The notes beneath the pieces are model-generated. The model was given only the letters and a program-made list of their open reading frames with translations. It made no database searches and was not told where the DNA came from. Below are positions 41,911 through 51,650 of a stretch of DNA of 64,000 nt, one piece after another (within the stretch, counting starts at the first letter, position 1; each line of letters starts with the position of its first letter). Origin of the DNA: Massilia varians (GTDB lineage Bacteria > Pseudomonadota > Gammaproteobacteria > Burkholderiales > Burkholderiaceae_D); the NCBI RefSeq assembly GCF_027923905.1, contig NZ_AP026966.1, positions 3,039,001 to 3,103,000 on the forward strand. Direction: 5' to 3'. A program made the position numbers and the translations under genes.

Positions 41911-42999
41911 TCCAAATAGACTTGAATATCCCGGGGCACCGATTCTGCCGCACTGTCAGCCTTGCTCGTTCGAAATATGATGGTATATCCGCATTGGGCA
42001 AGTCAGATTAAAGCAGAAGAGGAATTCGTCGCAACGTAAAATCCGCGCTGGGCTCATGATCACCGCAAAGCCGGCCTAACTGGGGCGCAGCGGCCGTTGG
42101 TCACGAGCATCCGCGTTATTGGTCAGATGAATTCGCGATCGATTGGCGCCGGTCGGGAGGAAACCGCATTGGGCGCTGATTAGTCCGAAGCCAAGAAGTA
42201 AGGATTTGACAATAGATCAAGTATTCGACCGGATTGCGAGCGAAACTGAGGAATTTTTTGACAGTTAAGATCCGTGACAAAGCGTTTGAGCCAACAAGGG
42301 CTGCGCCTTGTCTCATCATATAGGCTCAAGCTCGCCCTCGCTAGCTCGTTTTATCATGACCAACTGCGGAATTCAGCACAAACATCTTCTGCACATTATT
42401 GCAGAATAGATCTTCGGCGATAGCTGGCAGTTCATCCTTCACTTTCAGCGAAAGTCGGTATTGCAACATGGTTGCGTCCGCAGCCTTGATTTACCTCTTC
42501 CGTCCCTGCTACTTGGGTTCAAGGAGTCAACTTGTTGGCTCCTTTTTTTCCATTAAACGTCAGTGCTAACTATTAGAACAGGCATCGAAGTCCCGTGTTG
42601 GCAGCGAGTTATCGCCTAGTAGACCAAAGGCGTTCGAGAAAGAGGTGGCTGAATTGGCGCGGGTGCCGGCAAAGTCGTCGCGTTCCGCTGCGGTCCGAGG
42701 TTGGCATGCAAGAGCATGGCGTGGCTCCGCAGCGGGACGCTGGCGATGCCTGCGATGAAAGGATTGCCGGCCGAGCCGCGGGACACCCGACGGTCACGCT
42801 CAGTGCCGAGCACCACGCCAAAGCCGTCGTGTTATGCGTCATAAGGCCTGAAGAGTGTCTTCACCTGGATCACGGCGACCCCGACGTTCGCGCCAGGTTC
42901 GCTCAGGCGCGCGCCGCCGAGCGAGACTTTTGCGTAAGCCGTGACGTTGCTGGCGGGCAGCGCCACCACGCTTGAATCTTCTTGCCAGCAGCCCTCTGA
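41911..42999. other. Gene-poor, degraded region
   Basis: No convincing full gene in about 1.1 kb. A 42-codon minus-strand ORF at 42341-42469 (MLQYRLSLKVKDELPAIAED-like) and broken minus-strand frames at 42600-42970 (ALPASNVTAYAKVSLGGA-like) look like worn protein remnants, family unknown. One strong terminator is present at 42523-42549. Confidence 0.45.
42523..42549 (+). terminator. Rho-independent terminator
   Basis: Stem GGAGTCAAC / GTTGGCTCC (9 bp with one G-T pair), two-base spacer, followed by seven T. No gene was found immediately upstream on the plus strand, so it may end a lost gene or a small RNA. Confidence 0.75.
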
Positions 43000-43037
43000 C
43001 TGGAATAGTCTATTCAGCTCGGGCTGCGCTATTCCAG
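43000..43037. promoter_or_regulatory. Inverted repeat in front of the histidine kinase
   Basis: Perfect 9-bp arms CTGGAATAG (43000-43008) and CTATTCCAG (43029-43037), 20 bp apart, ending four bases before the AAAGGAG ribosome binding site of the kinase gene. It could be an operator or a translation-blocking hairpin. Confidence 0.5.
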
Positions 43038-43053
43038 TACGAAAGGAGCCAAT

Positions 43054-44202
43054 ATGGCGTTAACAATCGATCAAAATTACGAACGAAGCAACCTGTCGTC
43101 GACCAGTAAAAGAATGCTGAAGCTTCGAGAAGTGGTTCTGACTGAATGGGAAACAAGAGTGCGTGCATCAGTCGAGGAATCCAAGAGTCTTTCTCATGCT
43201 CTTCTGATTGACACGTTCCTGGTCATGTACAACCGCATCGTCGAAGCCCTTACACCAAGTCATTTTGGAACGAGCGCAGCGGTTACTACGGCTTCCGCTG
43301 CAGCAGAGCATGGCGCTGAACGTGCCCGGCTCACGCATTATGAAATTACCGGAGTCATCTCGGAATTCCAAATTTTAAAATCGACAATCCTTGACGTCTT
43401 GCAAAAGCATAAAGTTGCGGTAAGTAATGATGAAATGCAAATCATTAAGTACACCATTGATACGGCGATACAGGAATCCGCCATTGCATTTACTCTTGCC
43501 CAGTCCGCCTTCCGAGAGCAATTTGTCGCAGCGCTCGCGCATGATTTGCGAACTCCATTGGGGGCAGCCAGCATGGCAGCACAGTTAATCATCCACATCA
43601 AAGACTCCGAGAAGATAGAAGCTCTCGCTAGAAAGATTGTTGAAAACATCGGGCGGGTCGACGAGATGGTTAAGGACTTGCTGGATACCATTATGTTCCA
43701 GCGAGGTGAGCGGTTGTCTGTTCACCCAACCCACTTCGACATTGCAGATGTGGTTAGAGAAGTATGCGAACAGACGACTGTTATTCATGGCCTTCGCATT
43801 GAGGTGGTTGGTACATCAATTACAGGTTGGTGGGGGCGCAATGCCATCAAGCGAATGCTGGAGAACCTGATTGACAACGCAATCAAGTACAGCGCTCGGG
43901 ATACCCCTATTCGCGTCACTTTCGAGGAACGCCACGGACGGATGCTGTTATCGGTACACAATCAGGGTAACCCGATCCCGCCTGAACAAGTGGAAACCAT
44001 GTTCCAGATCTTCGGGCGGGCAAAGGCCGCCAAAGACAGCAAGCAAAAAGGATGGGGGATCGGGTTGCCCTATGTGCGGAGTGTCGCAGAAAGCCATGGT
44101 GGCAGTATCGATGTACACAGCGAAGAAGAAAGGGGAACGACATTTTTCGTCAACCTACCTCTGGACTCGCGGCCCTTCCAGGGCGCTCCCACCTCGGAAT
44201 AA
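43054..44202 (+). CDS. Soluble sensor histidine kinase with RsbRD-like N-terminus
   Basis: 382 residues with no membrane segment. The N-terminal 150 residues are helical and resemble RsbRD_N sensor modules (WETRVRASVEESKSLSHALL). HisKA has the phospho-acceptor His about 163 in ALAHDLRTPLGAA. The HATPase has the N box NLIDNAIKYS and the G boxes KGWGIGLPYVRSVAESHGG. No response regulator is adjacent, so the partner is unknown. The stimulus is probably cytoplasmic. Confidence 0.88.
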   Translation: MALTIDQNYERSNLSSTSKRMLKLREVVLTEWETRVRASVEESKSLSHALLIDTFLVMYNRIVEALTPSHFGTSAAVTTASAAAEHGAERARLTHYEITGVISEFQILKSTILDVLQKHKVAVSNDEMQIIKYTIDTAIQESAIAFTLAQSAFREQFVAALAHDLRTPLGAASMAAQLIIHIKDSEKIEALARKIVENIGRVDEMVKDLLDTIMFQRGERLSVHPTHFDIADVVREVCEQTTVIHGLRIEVVGTSITGWWGRNAIKRMLENLIDNAIKYSARDTPIRVTFEERHGRMLLSVHNQGNPIPPEQVETMFQIFGRAKAAKDSKQKGWGIGLPYVRSVAESHGGSIDVHSEEERGTTFFVNLPLDSRPFQGAPTSE

Positions 44203-44777
44203 ATATTGTCATCAATTTTCGTCAGCACCATGAGCCTTTCGCATGAAATCCATCGCTTATCCATTCGACTACCCTCAAGTGATTAGAGCATGTTCGGTCA
44301 GGCTGGCATTAAATTCAGGGAACTGCTGAACTGGCAGGGCGCGTGGCACTCCAAGCGACGCTGGATATCATATATAGACAACAAACGGGACACGAGCCAA
44401 ACCAGCATGTGGAAGTATGTCTTCGCCTGTTACTAAAAATTCGGGAATGGCGATGGTCTCGATCAAGCTCTGGCCGGTTCCCGGTCCTGCGATCCAGTTA
44501 GGGGAGCACTGATCAATTGACGATTTTCCGGCACCGTCGGTGTTTAACGATCAAGTTGCCTTGCACTTCGAAATGCTATTTTGCAGCATCGCTACAGGCG
44601 GCTTTTTCAGCAATTGGCAGTGTTTATTGCGCTTATCGGCGCTCAGGACGCACTTCGGTTTCAGGATCGTAAATCGCCGGCCCGCCAATAATAGGTTGGC
44701 GAAGCCGAACAGCGTGGACAGTCCCATTGGCCTCCCGAGTTGCGGAATGGGGACTATCGCAAGCGAGCGCGCAGCGG
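44203..44777. other. Gene-poor stretch
   Basis: About 575 bp between the kinase and truncated dps. No ORF with a recognised family or good ribosome binding site. The right part (44550-44777) probably holds foreign DNA that replaced the 3' end of dps. Confidence 0.4.
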
Positions 44778-45110
44778 CTATCCGTTCCAAAAGGGATGCT
44801 GGAAAACCAGTTGTTTGATCATCTCCTGCGCTGTCGGCACGCCGGTCGTTTCCTTGACCAAGCTCAGGCGTTCGAACTCGGCATACGTGTCGGGCGCCGG
44901 GCTGCCAAGCGCGCGGAATCGCTCGGCAATCACATCCACTGCATCAGCAAGCTCCGTGTATTGCTGCTCGAACATATCGTGCAGCTTCTGGAACAGCGGC
45001 TTAGTGACAACCCAGTGAAAATTATGCGTCTTCAGGTACAAGGTATAGGTGTTCGCGAGCAATGCAGACAGACCCTGCACAATTTCTTGTCGATCTTTCT
45101 GCATCGGCAT
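44778..45110 (-). pseudogene. dps: Dps-family protein, truncated at the C-terminus
   Basis: 110 residues beginning MPMQKDRQEIVQGLSALLAN. The ferroxidase helix KTHNFHWVV and DMFEQQYTELADAVDVIAER are intact, but homology stops after AQEMIKQLV and the frame ends FQHPFWNG. Dps proteins are normally about 160 residues, so the last two helices of the bundle, needed for the dodecamer, are lost. A GGAG upstream supports the start. It is probably non-functional or not assembling. Confidence 0.75.
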
Positions 45111-45513
45111 ATCGGATTCACTCCTACTCGTTTAGTCCCTCGTCGGCGGAGTCGAGCCTTCCCGGCGCTACCTCCAACTACTATGAGCTCTGCTGAGACC
45201 CCGCTCCCACCTTTGTCTTCGCCCTTTCAGGCACAAGGCGGGGCGTCCCAGGTAAGGGCCGCACTCCTTCATCACACAACCGCCGCATCTACGCCGCCTC
45301 TCCTTGACCACAGGAGCTTTGCGGTTGTTGGCCCGCTCGCCTTGATCGGGAACGCCTTCTATGCGATTCGTGTTCCTCGGCTCATGAGTTACGCTCCACG
45401 CTTCCTTCCCACACTCGGTTACCCTCATGCAGTTGCGCTTCACTTCGCTCACTGTGGTGACCTCGCGACGGGACTTGCACCCGCAGGAGTGCGCCCATGC
45501 TGGGCGCACCAAC
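45111..45513. other. Extragenic sequence with perfect hairpin
   Basis: No gene recognised. The stretch ends in a perfect inverted repeat, GTGCGCCCA-TGC-TGGGCGCAC (45489-45509). The composition and the hairpin beside a terminator suggest a dispersed extragenic repeat or mobile-intron scar, which could be tested by searching for other copies. Confidence 0.4.
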
Positions 45514-45514
45514 G

Positions 45515-45541
45515 AAAAAAACCGCGGACTCGCGCCCGCGG
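45515..45541 (-). terminator. Terminator of the TonB-dependent receptor gene
   Basis: On the minus strand a CCGCGG / CCGCGG stem (45541-45536 with 45527-45522, 8-base loop) is followed by seven T (45521-45515). It lies 27 bp beyond the receptor's stop codon. Confidence 0.8.
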
Positions 45542-45567
45542 CTTTCATCACACAAGCGATCTAGAAC

Positions 45568-48500
45568 TTAGAACTTGTGGTTGTACTCGACCGTGAAGCG
45601 CGCATAACGCGGCGTCTGGGTCGACAGCACGCGCCCGTAGCTGTCCAGCAGCGTCTGGGTCGAACCACTGTTCAGCATTTCCGACACCGACTGCACGGTT
45701 TGGCGGTTGGCGACGTTGAACACGTCGACCTTTGCCGTCAGGCCTGGAATGAAGCCCGGCATGTAGGCCAGGTTCAGGTCCAGGCGCGTGGTCCACGGCA
45801 GACGGCCTTCGGAACCGCGCGGCGCCGGACGGCCGAAGCACGTCGCGTAGTACGAACCGTAGCTGTGCGCGCCCGGCACGGTCGGGTCGGCGCCCAGGCA
45901 GTTCTTCGGACGGCCCGACTGCGCCAGCAGGTTACCGCCGACCATCCACTCAGGCGTGACCTGGTAGAAGCCGAAGGCTTTCAGCTGGTGGCGGCGGTCG
46001 TTCGGCAGCGGACCGTATTTGCCGCGCATCAGTTCCGGCTTGTCCCAGCTGATGGTGTGGGAGACGTCCAGCTGGCCGATGTCGGACTGGGTCTGGCCTT
46101 CGGTATTGCCCTCGTTCTTCGACCAGGTGTAGTTCACGCGGCCGTACCAGCCATTGCGGAACGGATGCTCGACGAACAGGTCGATCGCCTTGTAGGTGCG
46201 TTTGGCGTCGTCGAAGCCCAGGTCAGCCTTGCTCAGCTTGACTTCGGTCAGGTTGGTGCCGGTGTTGGCGAAGTCGACCAGGAAGGTATTGTCCTCGCCC
46301 GGATTGAAGGCCGCGCAGCCGAAACCGGTCCACTTGCTGGTGTTTACGGTCGGGTTGCGCGCCAGCCAGGCCTTGAACGGACGGTCGTCGCACATGTCGT
46401 CGATGGTCGAGCGCAGCGTGCGGTAGGTGGCGCGGGCGCCGAAGGTCATGTCACGCGACAGCGCGCGCTCGAAACCGAGCGTGATCTCGTCCTGGTAGGT
46501 CGGCTTCAGGCTGGTTGCGGCGACGGTATTCGGGTGCTTGTACTGGAAGTACTCGTTGTTGGTCGAGAATGGCGCCGGGGCCAGGGGCTTCAGGCCCTGC
46601 GGAGCGCCGGTGGCCGGATCCACACCGGTGTAGGTGAAGGACTGGGTGGTGAACAGCGAGCGCGAGGCGCCGCGCACCGAGATGTTGGTCGGCACCTGCA
46701 CGAAGTAGCGGCCGGCGGTACCGAACACCTTGAGCGAGGAATCGCCGTTCACGTCCCAGGACGCAGCGAAGCGCGGCGCGATCTGGTCCTTGATGTCCAT
46801 GAACTTCTGCTTCTCGCCATTGCGGTTCTCGAACTGTTCGTTACGCACCCCGACCGTGATCAAGAGGTCCTTGGTGGCCTGCCAGCGGTCTTCGAGGTAT
46901 TGCGCCGACTGGTCCGAGTAGGCGTCGGTGATCGAGGTGAACTTGGTCTCGGTCACGTAGTAGCCGCGAGTACCGTAACCTCCCCCGCTGGCAGTGGCCA
47001 CCTGGACGTTCTGCAGCGTAATCGGGGTATTCGGCGTATTGGTGAACCCATAGGTCCACAGGCCGCCGCCGGCGCGGAAGACACCGGCGTCTTCCGAGCT
47101 CAGTCGGTTTTCGTCGATACCGGCGCGCAGGGTATGGTTGCCCAGCCTGTATTCGAGGTCCAGGCGAGCCGACTCGACCGTGTCCCGTCCGCCCGTCACC
47201 GGGACGTTGCCGCTGACCGGGTTGGGGTTGACGTAGTTTGCTGCGATTTCCGGCACACGCGTGGACGGGCTGGACGAGACCTGGTACACGTTCGGGTTCA
47301 CGCCCGGATAGGTACCGTAGGTGTTCTCGTGCTTGGTGGTCGATTTGCCGTACAACGCGGTGATGGTCAGGTCTTCGGTCACGTTGCCGGTATATTTGGC
47401 GATGTTGACGATGCCGCCGACCGGGGTTTCACCCGAGAAGTTCTTGTAGTGTTCGCTCGCGCCGATGACGCCGTTGCGCGCGCCGCTGGCATAGTTGTAG
47501 CCGGACAGGTATTTGTCCTTCTTCGAGGTGTCGCCGAAACCGGTGTACTCGAGGCGGTGGTTGTCGTTGATGTTCCAGTCCAGCTTCACCAGGTAGCGGG
47601 TGGTCTTGGTTTCCGACTCTTCCCAGCCGCGGCCGGCGGCCGAGGTACTGGTGCGCAGGCCGTTGACGGCATTGGTGCCCGAGAAATCGGTGCGCGACTG
47701 CTCCAGCGAGCCGAACACGAACAGCTTGTCCTGGATCAGCGGGCCGCCGACATTGACGCCCACCAGCTTGCGGTCGGTTTCGTTGCCCGAACGGCGGCGG
47801 TACAGGGTGCCGTCGGTGGCGGCGGTATTGGTCGCGCCCAGCACCGGGTAATAGATATCGTCCTGGCTGGCCTGCAGGTTCTTCGGATCCCACTGCACCA
47901 GGCCGCCCACTTCCCAGCGGTTGGTGCCGCTCTTGGTGGTGATGTTGGCGACACCGCCGACCGAGCGGCCGAACTCGGCGCCGAAGCCGCCGGTCAGGAT
48001 CTGGGCCTGGCCGATCGCGCCGTACGGCAGTTCCATGTAGCCCAGCTGGGTCAGCGGGTTGGTGACCGGGAAGCCGTTCACGTAGTACGAGTTCTCCGAC
48101 ACCGCACCGCCGCCGAAGCTGTTGGCGCCGTTCGGGTAGCGGCTGTCACCCTGCGTGGTGTTCGGCGCGATCAGGATGATCGATTCGACGTTACGTGCGA
48201 TCGGCAGCTTTTCCAGCTGGCTGGCAGTAAAGATGGCGCCGTTGTTGGTGTTGGTGACGTCGATCGCGCGACGGCGGCCGACGATCTGCACCTGCTGGGT
48301 CGAGAACACGGCTTCGGCGCCCTGGCCGATCAGCACCTCGACTTCGCGGCTTTCGACGACACTACCGTTGCGCACCAGCTGGACCGAGTAGCGGCCCGGC
48401 GGCAGCGAGGTCGCCAGGAAGCGCCCGTTGCCTTCGACCGAGACGGTACGGCGCAGCTTGGTGTCGAGGTTTTCGACCACGACCGTCGCGCCGGCCGGGC

Positions 48501-48630
48501 TTTCCACCGCGCCGTACACGTTACCCGTGGTGTTCGATTGGGCCAGCACGGTCGAACTCATGCCCAGCGTCAGTGCCGTCGCTCCGAATGCAAGGGCGAG
48601 CGAGCGGGCCAGCTTCGTTTTTACTGCCAT
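45568..48630 (-). CDS. TonB-dependent receptor, Oar/carboxypeptidase-regulatory type
   Basis: 1020-residue outer-membrane protein: a signal peptide (to about residue 30, VLA-QS), a carboxypeptidase-regulatory-like beta domain (TGNVYGAVESPAGATVVVEN), a plug (IEQLPIARN-type, GGAVSENSYYVNGFPVTNP, GGFGAEFGRSVGGVANITT) and a 22-strand barrel ending in the aromatic RFTVEYNHKF. Such receptors import large ligands, often peptides, glycans or metal chelates. It stands alone with its own terminator. The ligand is unknown. Confidence 0.93.
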   Translation of the reverse strand: MAVKTKLARSLALAFGATALTLGMSSTVLAQSNTTGNVYGAVESPAGATVVVENLDTKLRRTVSVEGNGRFLATSLPPGRYSVQLVRNGSVVESREVEVLIGQGAEAVFSTQQVQIVGRRRAIDVTNTNNGAIFTASQLEKLPIARNVESIILIAPNTTQGDSRYPNGANSFGGGAVSENSYYVNGFPVTNPLTQLGYMELPYGAIGQAQILTGGFGAEFGRSVGGVANITTKSGTNRWEVGGLVQWDPKNLQASQDDIYYPVLGATNTAATDGTLYRRRSGNETDRKLVGVNVGGPLIQDKLFVFGSLEQSRTDFSGTNAVNGLRTSTSAAGRGWEESETKTTRYLVKLDWNINDNHRLEYTGFGDTSKKDKYLSGYNYASGARNGVIGASEHYKNFSGETPVGGIVNIAKYTGNVTEDLTITALYGKSTTKHENTYGTYPGVNPNVYQVSSSPSTRVPEIAANYVNPNPVSGNVPVTGGRDTVESARLDLEYRLGNHTLRAGIDENRLSSEDAGVFRAGGGLWTYGFTNTPNTPITLQNVQVATASGGGYGTRGYYVTETKFTSITDAYSDQSAQYLEDRWQATKDLLITVGVRNEQFENRNGEKQKFMDIKDQIAPRFAASWDVNGDSSLKVFGTAGRYFVQVPTNISVRGASRSLFTTQSFTYTGVDPATGAPQGLKPLAPAPFSTNNEYFQYKHPNTVAATSLKPTYQDEITLGFERALSRDMTFGARATYRTLRSTIDDMCDDRPFKAWLARNPTVNTSKWTGFGCAAFNPGEDNTFLVDFANTGTNLTEVKLSKADLGFDDAKRTYKAIDLFVEHPFRNGWYGRVNYTWSKNEGNTEGQTQSDIGQLDVSHTISWDKPELMRGKYGPLPNDRRHQLKAFGFYQVTPEWMVGGNLLAQSGRPKNCLGADPTVPGAHSYGSYYATCFGRPAPRGSEGRLPWTTRLDLNLAYMPGFIPGLTAKVDVFNVANRQTVQSVSEMLNSGSTQTLLDSYGRVLSTQTPRYARFTVEYNHKF

Positions 48631-48742
48631 GAACTATCTCCTATCGTTTGTGAACCTGCCGCCAAGTCAGGGACAGGCTGGACTCTTCCTTCAGCCGGTC
48701 GCAGCCGGTAGGTCCGCCTGGGCTAAGAAGGATTTGACGATT

Positions 48743-48757
48743 GTATTTAGTAAATAC
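48743..48757. promoter_or_regulatory. Palindrome upstream of the TonB-dependent receptor
   Basis: Perfect palindrome GTATTTA-G-TAAATAC, about 113 bp upstream of the receptor ATG in an AT-rich part of the 436-bp intergenic region. It is operator-like; the binding protein is unknown. Confidence 0.45.
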
Positions 48758-49066
48758 TTGATCACGATCCATGTGCATGGAAAATAGATTTTCCAAAGGA
48801 TGCATATCCGGAAGGACGCGTCAGGTCGTGAATGGCAGATGTACGAAAGATATGCGCGGGTTCGATGCTGTTCCTTGCACGTTGAGTGATGGTGTTCTTA
48901 TTAACTTTTTGGTCATCTATGTAAAGATGTTGTATTGACGCAACTGAACCTGCTGGATGCAAAGGAGGGGGCCGGCCGTCTCTCCCAAATGGCAGAGCCG
49001 GCGAGGATGGAAACCCTCGCGAAACGCATGGCGGACCCTAGCGGCGCGTTCTCAGGCACCAGGATG

Positions 49067-49930
49067 TCAGCCGCGCCACAGGAGCGCCGACGCATCGTCC
49101 GCCCGTTTCACGACGGCCGGCCCGGCAGCGCGGTTCGCGGCTTCGTAGTCGCGCAGCTGCGCCATGGCCGCCGGCAATCCGTGCTCCAGGCAGAGGGCAA
49201 ACAGGCTTTCCGGGGTATGCAGCCCGTAGGTGTCGACCAGGCGGTAGAGACCATCGGTCAGCGCCAGCAGCGCCGAGCCGGCCGGCGCCTCGAAAGTGGA
49301 TGTGCGTGCGCCGAAGGCGCCGTTGGGCTGCAGGCACAGGGAATTGGGCCTGGCTACGGTATTCTGGAATTCGCGCCGGGCGCGCAGCATCGGCATCAGG
49401 CGCGCCTGCCTGTCGGCGGCGTCGCGAACGCCTTCCTGCGCGAGTTTCTCGATCGCGGCGCGCAGGATGGCTTCCTGCGGGTTGACGAAGGGATCCAGGT
49501 CCAGGACCTCGCCGCCGGGCCGGCGCAGCAAGAGCTTGCAGTCGCCCAGGCAGTACAGCTCGAGCCGGTAGCTGGCGCCGTGTTCGCGCACGCGCACCCA
49601 GCTCAGCGCCGCGATCGGCCAGGCATACAGGGGCACCTGCTGGGCGGCGCAGCGTGCCAGGAACTCCCGGCGAACCTGCTCGACGGCGGCGTGCACGGCT
49701 TCCTGCTGACCACGCCCGGTATCCATGTCCGCGCCAAGCGCCGCGGCGAAACGGCTGACGAACCAGACGACGTCGCCCTCGCCCGGGTCGATGTAGTCGC
49801 GCTCCGCCACCGATGTGGCGCCGTCGATGACCAGGAGCTCGGTCGCGGCCGCCGACCGGAAGGCGCCGGTCCAGTCCTCGTTGTGGTCGGGCTTTGCGCC
49901 GTGGGAGATCAGATCGAGGTGCATGGACAT
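49067..49930 (-). CDS. PP2C-like serine/threonine phosphatase
   Basis: About 287 residues from MSMHLDLISHGAKP (the frame opens 27 codons earlier). PPM-family motifs: KPDHNEDW, LVIDGATS, YCLGDCKLLL, LLALTDGLYR and ADDASALLWRG; the Asp residues coordinate the dimetal centre. No adjacent kinase or FHA protein was found, so its substrate is unknown. An ATG two codons later (49924) is equally possible. Confidence 0.75.
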   Translation of the reverse strand: MSMHLDLISHGAKPDHNEDWTGAFRSAAATELLVIDGATSVAERDYIDPGEGDVVWFVSRFAAALGADMDTGRGQQEAVHAAVEQVRREFLARCAAQQVPLYAWPIAALSWVRVREHGASYRLELYCLGDCKLLLRRPGGEVLDLDPFVNPQEAILRAAIEKLAQEGVRDAADRQARLMPMLRARREFQNTVARPNSLCLQPNGAFGARTSTFEAPAGSALLALTDGLYRLVDTYGLHTPESLFALCLEHGLPAAMAQLRDYEAANRAAGPAVVKRADDASALLWRG

Positions 49931-50175
49931 GAGTAGAAGTTGTGTGCGGGACCCTTGGAAATCAATGCGGCATTGTAGATGCTGACTTCGAATTAATTTT
50001 GGCATGCACATTCCCCTCGCGTAGCCCCGTTAGCATGCGCCTGCTATTTGCCAAAGCTCGTGCGGCCCTGCCGGTGCAGGCCCGGCGCGCGCACGACTGG
50101 CGTCCCGCCGTTTGCACCCCTGCGCCGCGTGGGTAAGAATGCAGCTATGCGAACTGATCACTCGAAAGGATGAGC

Positions 50176-50454
50176 ATGGGCATCACCGTGAAGCACACCA
50201 GGCCGGATACGGCCAAGGTCACCCTGGTCGGCGAGATGATGGACGGGAGCTTCGACGCCCGGGTCATGGCAGAGACCGATGTGCCCTACACCAAGTACTG
50301 GGACAACGAGCTGGAACAGCGCGTCGTCTACCTGAACCCGGACCCGGAGCAACTGAAGGCGATCGTCGCCGCCCTGAACGAGCGCCGCCTCTCGCTCGAC
50401 GACCTGCAGGACTTCGGCAGTTCCGCGGGCGGCGAGTCCGAATTGCCGATCTGA
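50176..50454 (+). CDS. Conserved-looking small hypothetical protein
   Basis: 92 residues from MGITVKHTRPDTAKVTLVGE. GAAAGG seven bases upstream favours this ATG over one two codons earlier. Acidic, no membrane helix; QRVVYLNPDPEQLKAIVAAL suggests an alpha/beta fold. No family recognised. Core-like codon use. Confidence 0.65.
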   Translation: MGITVKHTRPDTAKVTLVGEMMDGSFDARVMAETDVPYTKYWDNELEQRVVYLNPDPEQLKAIVAALNERRLSLDDLQDFGSSAGGESELPI

Positions 50455-50478
50455 GACCGCCCTCGCCTCGGCCGCGCC

Positions 50479-51639
50479 TCAAGGCACCAGCTTGGCGCCC
50501 GAGCCGATGATCTCGTCGTGGCGTTCGTGGTCGCGCTTGTGCAGGTAAGCGGCGGTGGTCGCTATGTTGGCGTGGCCGGCGGTGTCTTGCAAGGTCTTGA
50601 GCTGTACCCCGCTGTTGGCGTGGTTGGTCAGCATGCTGTGGCGCAGCCAGTGGGTCGAGGCCTGGCGCAGCGCGGCCGCGCTGTCGGCGTCGCCCTGTCC
50701 CAGCGCGCGGTCGGCGGCGGCCACGAACACGGCTTTCAGCGCCTCGGACGCCGCTTCATCGGTGATGCGCGCCGCTTCCTTGCTGCGGCTGGACAGCACC
50801 AGCGGCGTGCGGTCGGCGCGGCCCGTCTGTGGCGGCAGGCCGAAGGCCTGGCGGTAGTCCTGGTAGGCGGCCAGCATGGCCGGCGGCACCGGCAGGCGGC
50901 GCGGCTTGGCGCCTTTTCCCATGACGTCCAGCCACCAGCGCCCGTCGCCCTCGCTGTAAATCGCGCCCATGTGGGCGCCGACGATCTCGTTCAGGCGCGC
51001 CCCGGTCTGGGCAAACGCGACCAGCAGGAAGCGGTCGCGTTCGCGCTGGCGCAGGCTGGCCGGGGTGTCGGCCACGCGCGCTGCGACGGCGTCGAGCGCA
51101 TGCGCGATCGCCTGCGGCGTCAGGTAGCGCGTGATGCGGCTGCCGTGGGCGGCCCGCACGTTGCGCACCAGCCTGGCCGGATTGCGCCGCAGGTAGCCGG
51201 TCTGCTCGGCATAGCCCAGCAGGCCTTTAATGGCGATCATGGCCTGGCGGCGGCTCGCATCCGACAACGGGCCGGAGAACGGCCGGTAGCGCGGATCGTT
51301 GCGCGGCCACTTGGTGGTGGAAATCCATTCCGGCGGCGGGTTGCGGATGAATTCCTTGTAGGCGTTCAGGTCGGCGACGGTCAGTTGCTGGAAGCTCTTG
51401 CGCGCTTCTTCGCGGCACCAGGTGAGGAAGCGGTAGAGTTCCTTCTGGGTGTTGGCGATGGATTTCGGGCTCAGCTCTCCCTGGCCGATGTACTCGCGCG
51501 CCAGTTCGGCGTCGCTGCGGGCATCGGTCACCGGCTCGTCTCCCACGCCGCGGAACACGGCGCTGCGCGCACTGGCCGCCATCCGCAGGGGCGAGTCTTC
51601 TGGGAGCGGGTCGAGATCGATCGGGAGGAAGCTGGGCAT
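50479..51639 (-). CDS. Tyrosine recombinase/integrase with LexA-box promoter
   Basis: 386 residues from MPSFLPIDLDPLPEDS; the frame opens 129 codons further but the upstream part overlaps the DUF411 gene and promoter. The N-terminal SAM-like core-binding domain (SPKSIANTQKELYRFLTWC) is followed by the catalytic domain: Arg in TGARLNEIVG, THWLRHSMLTNH (His and Arg), and GHANIATTAAYLHKRD with the Tyr nucleophile. It is not an integron integrase by length or visible motifs. No att site or element cargo was found beside it. A strong LexA box overlaps its promoter. Confidence 0.88.
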   Translation of the reverse strand: MPSFLPIDLDPLPEDSPLRMAASARSAVFRGVGDEPVTDARSDAELAREYIGQGELSPKSIANTQKELYRFLTWCREEARKSFQQLTVADLNAYKEFIRNPPPEWISTTKWPRNDPRYRPFSGPLSDASRRQAMIAIKGLLGYAEQTGYLRRNPARLVRNVRAAHGSRITRYLTPQAIAHALDAVAARVADTPASLRQRERDRFLLVAFAQTGARLNEIVGAHMGAIYSEGDGRWWLDVMGKGAKPRRLPVPPAMLAAYQDYRQAFGLPPQTGRADRTPLVLSSRSKEAARITDEAASEALKAVFVAAADRALGQGDADSAAALRQASTHWLRHSMLTNHANSGVQLKTLQDTAGHANIATTAAYLHKRDHERHDEIIGSGAKLVP

Positions 51640-51650
51640 CGTGGAACCAA

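Noticed and set aside
42595..42975. 126-codon plus-strand ORF
   Set aside because: No recognisable family, no ribosome binding site, and the opposite strand shows equally plausible broken frames; treated as degraded DNA.
45577..48711. 1044-codon plus-strand ORF
   Set aside because: Antisense to the TonB-dependent receptor, Arg/Val/Gly-rich composition typical of a high-GC shadow, no recognisable domain, while the minus strand has a full receptor.
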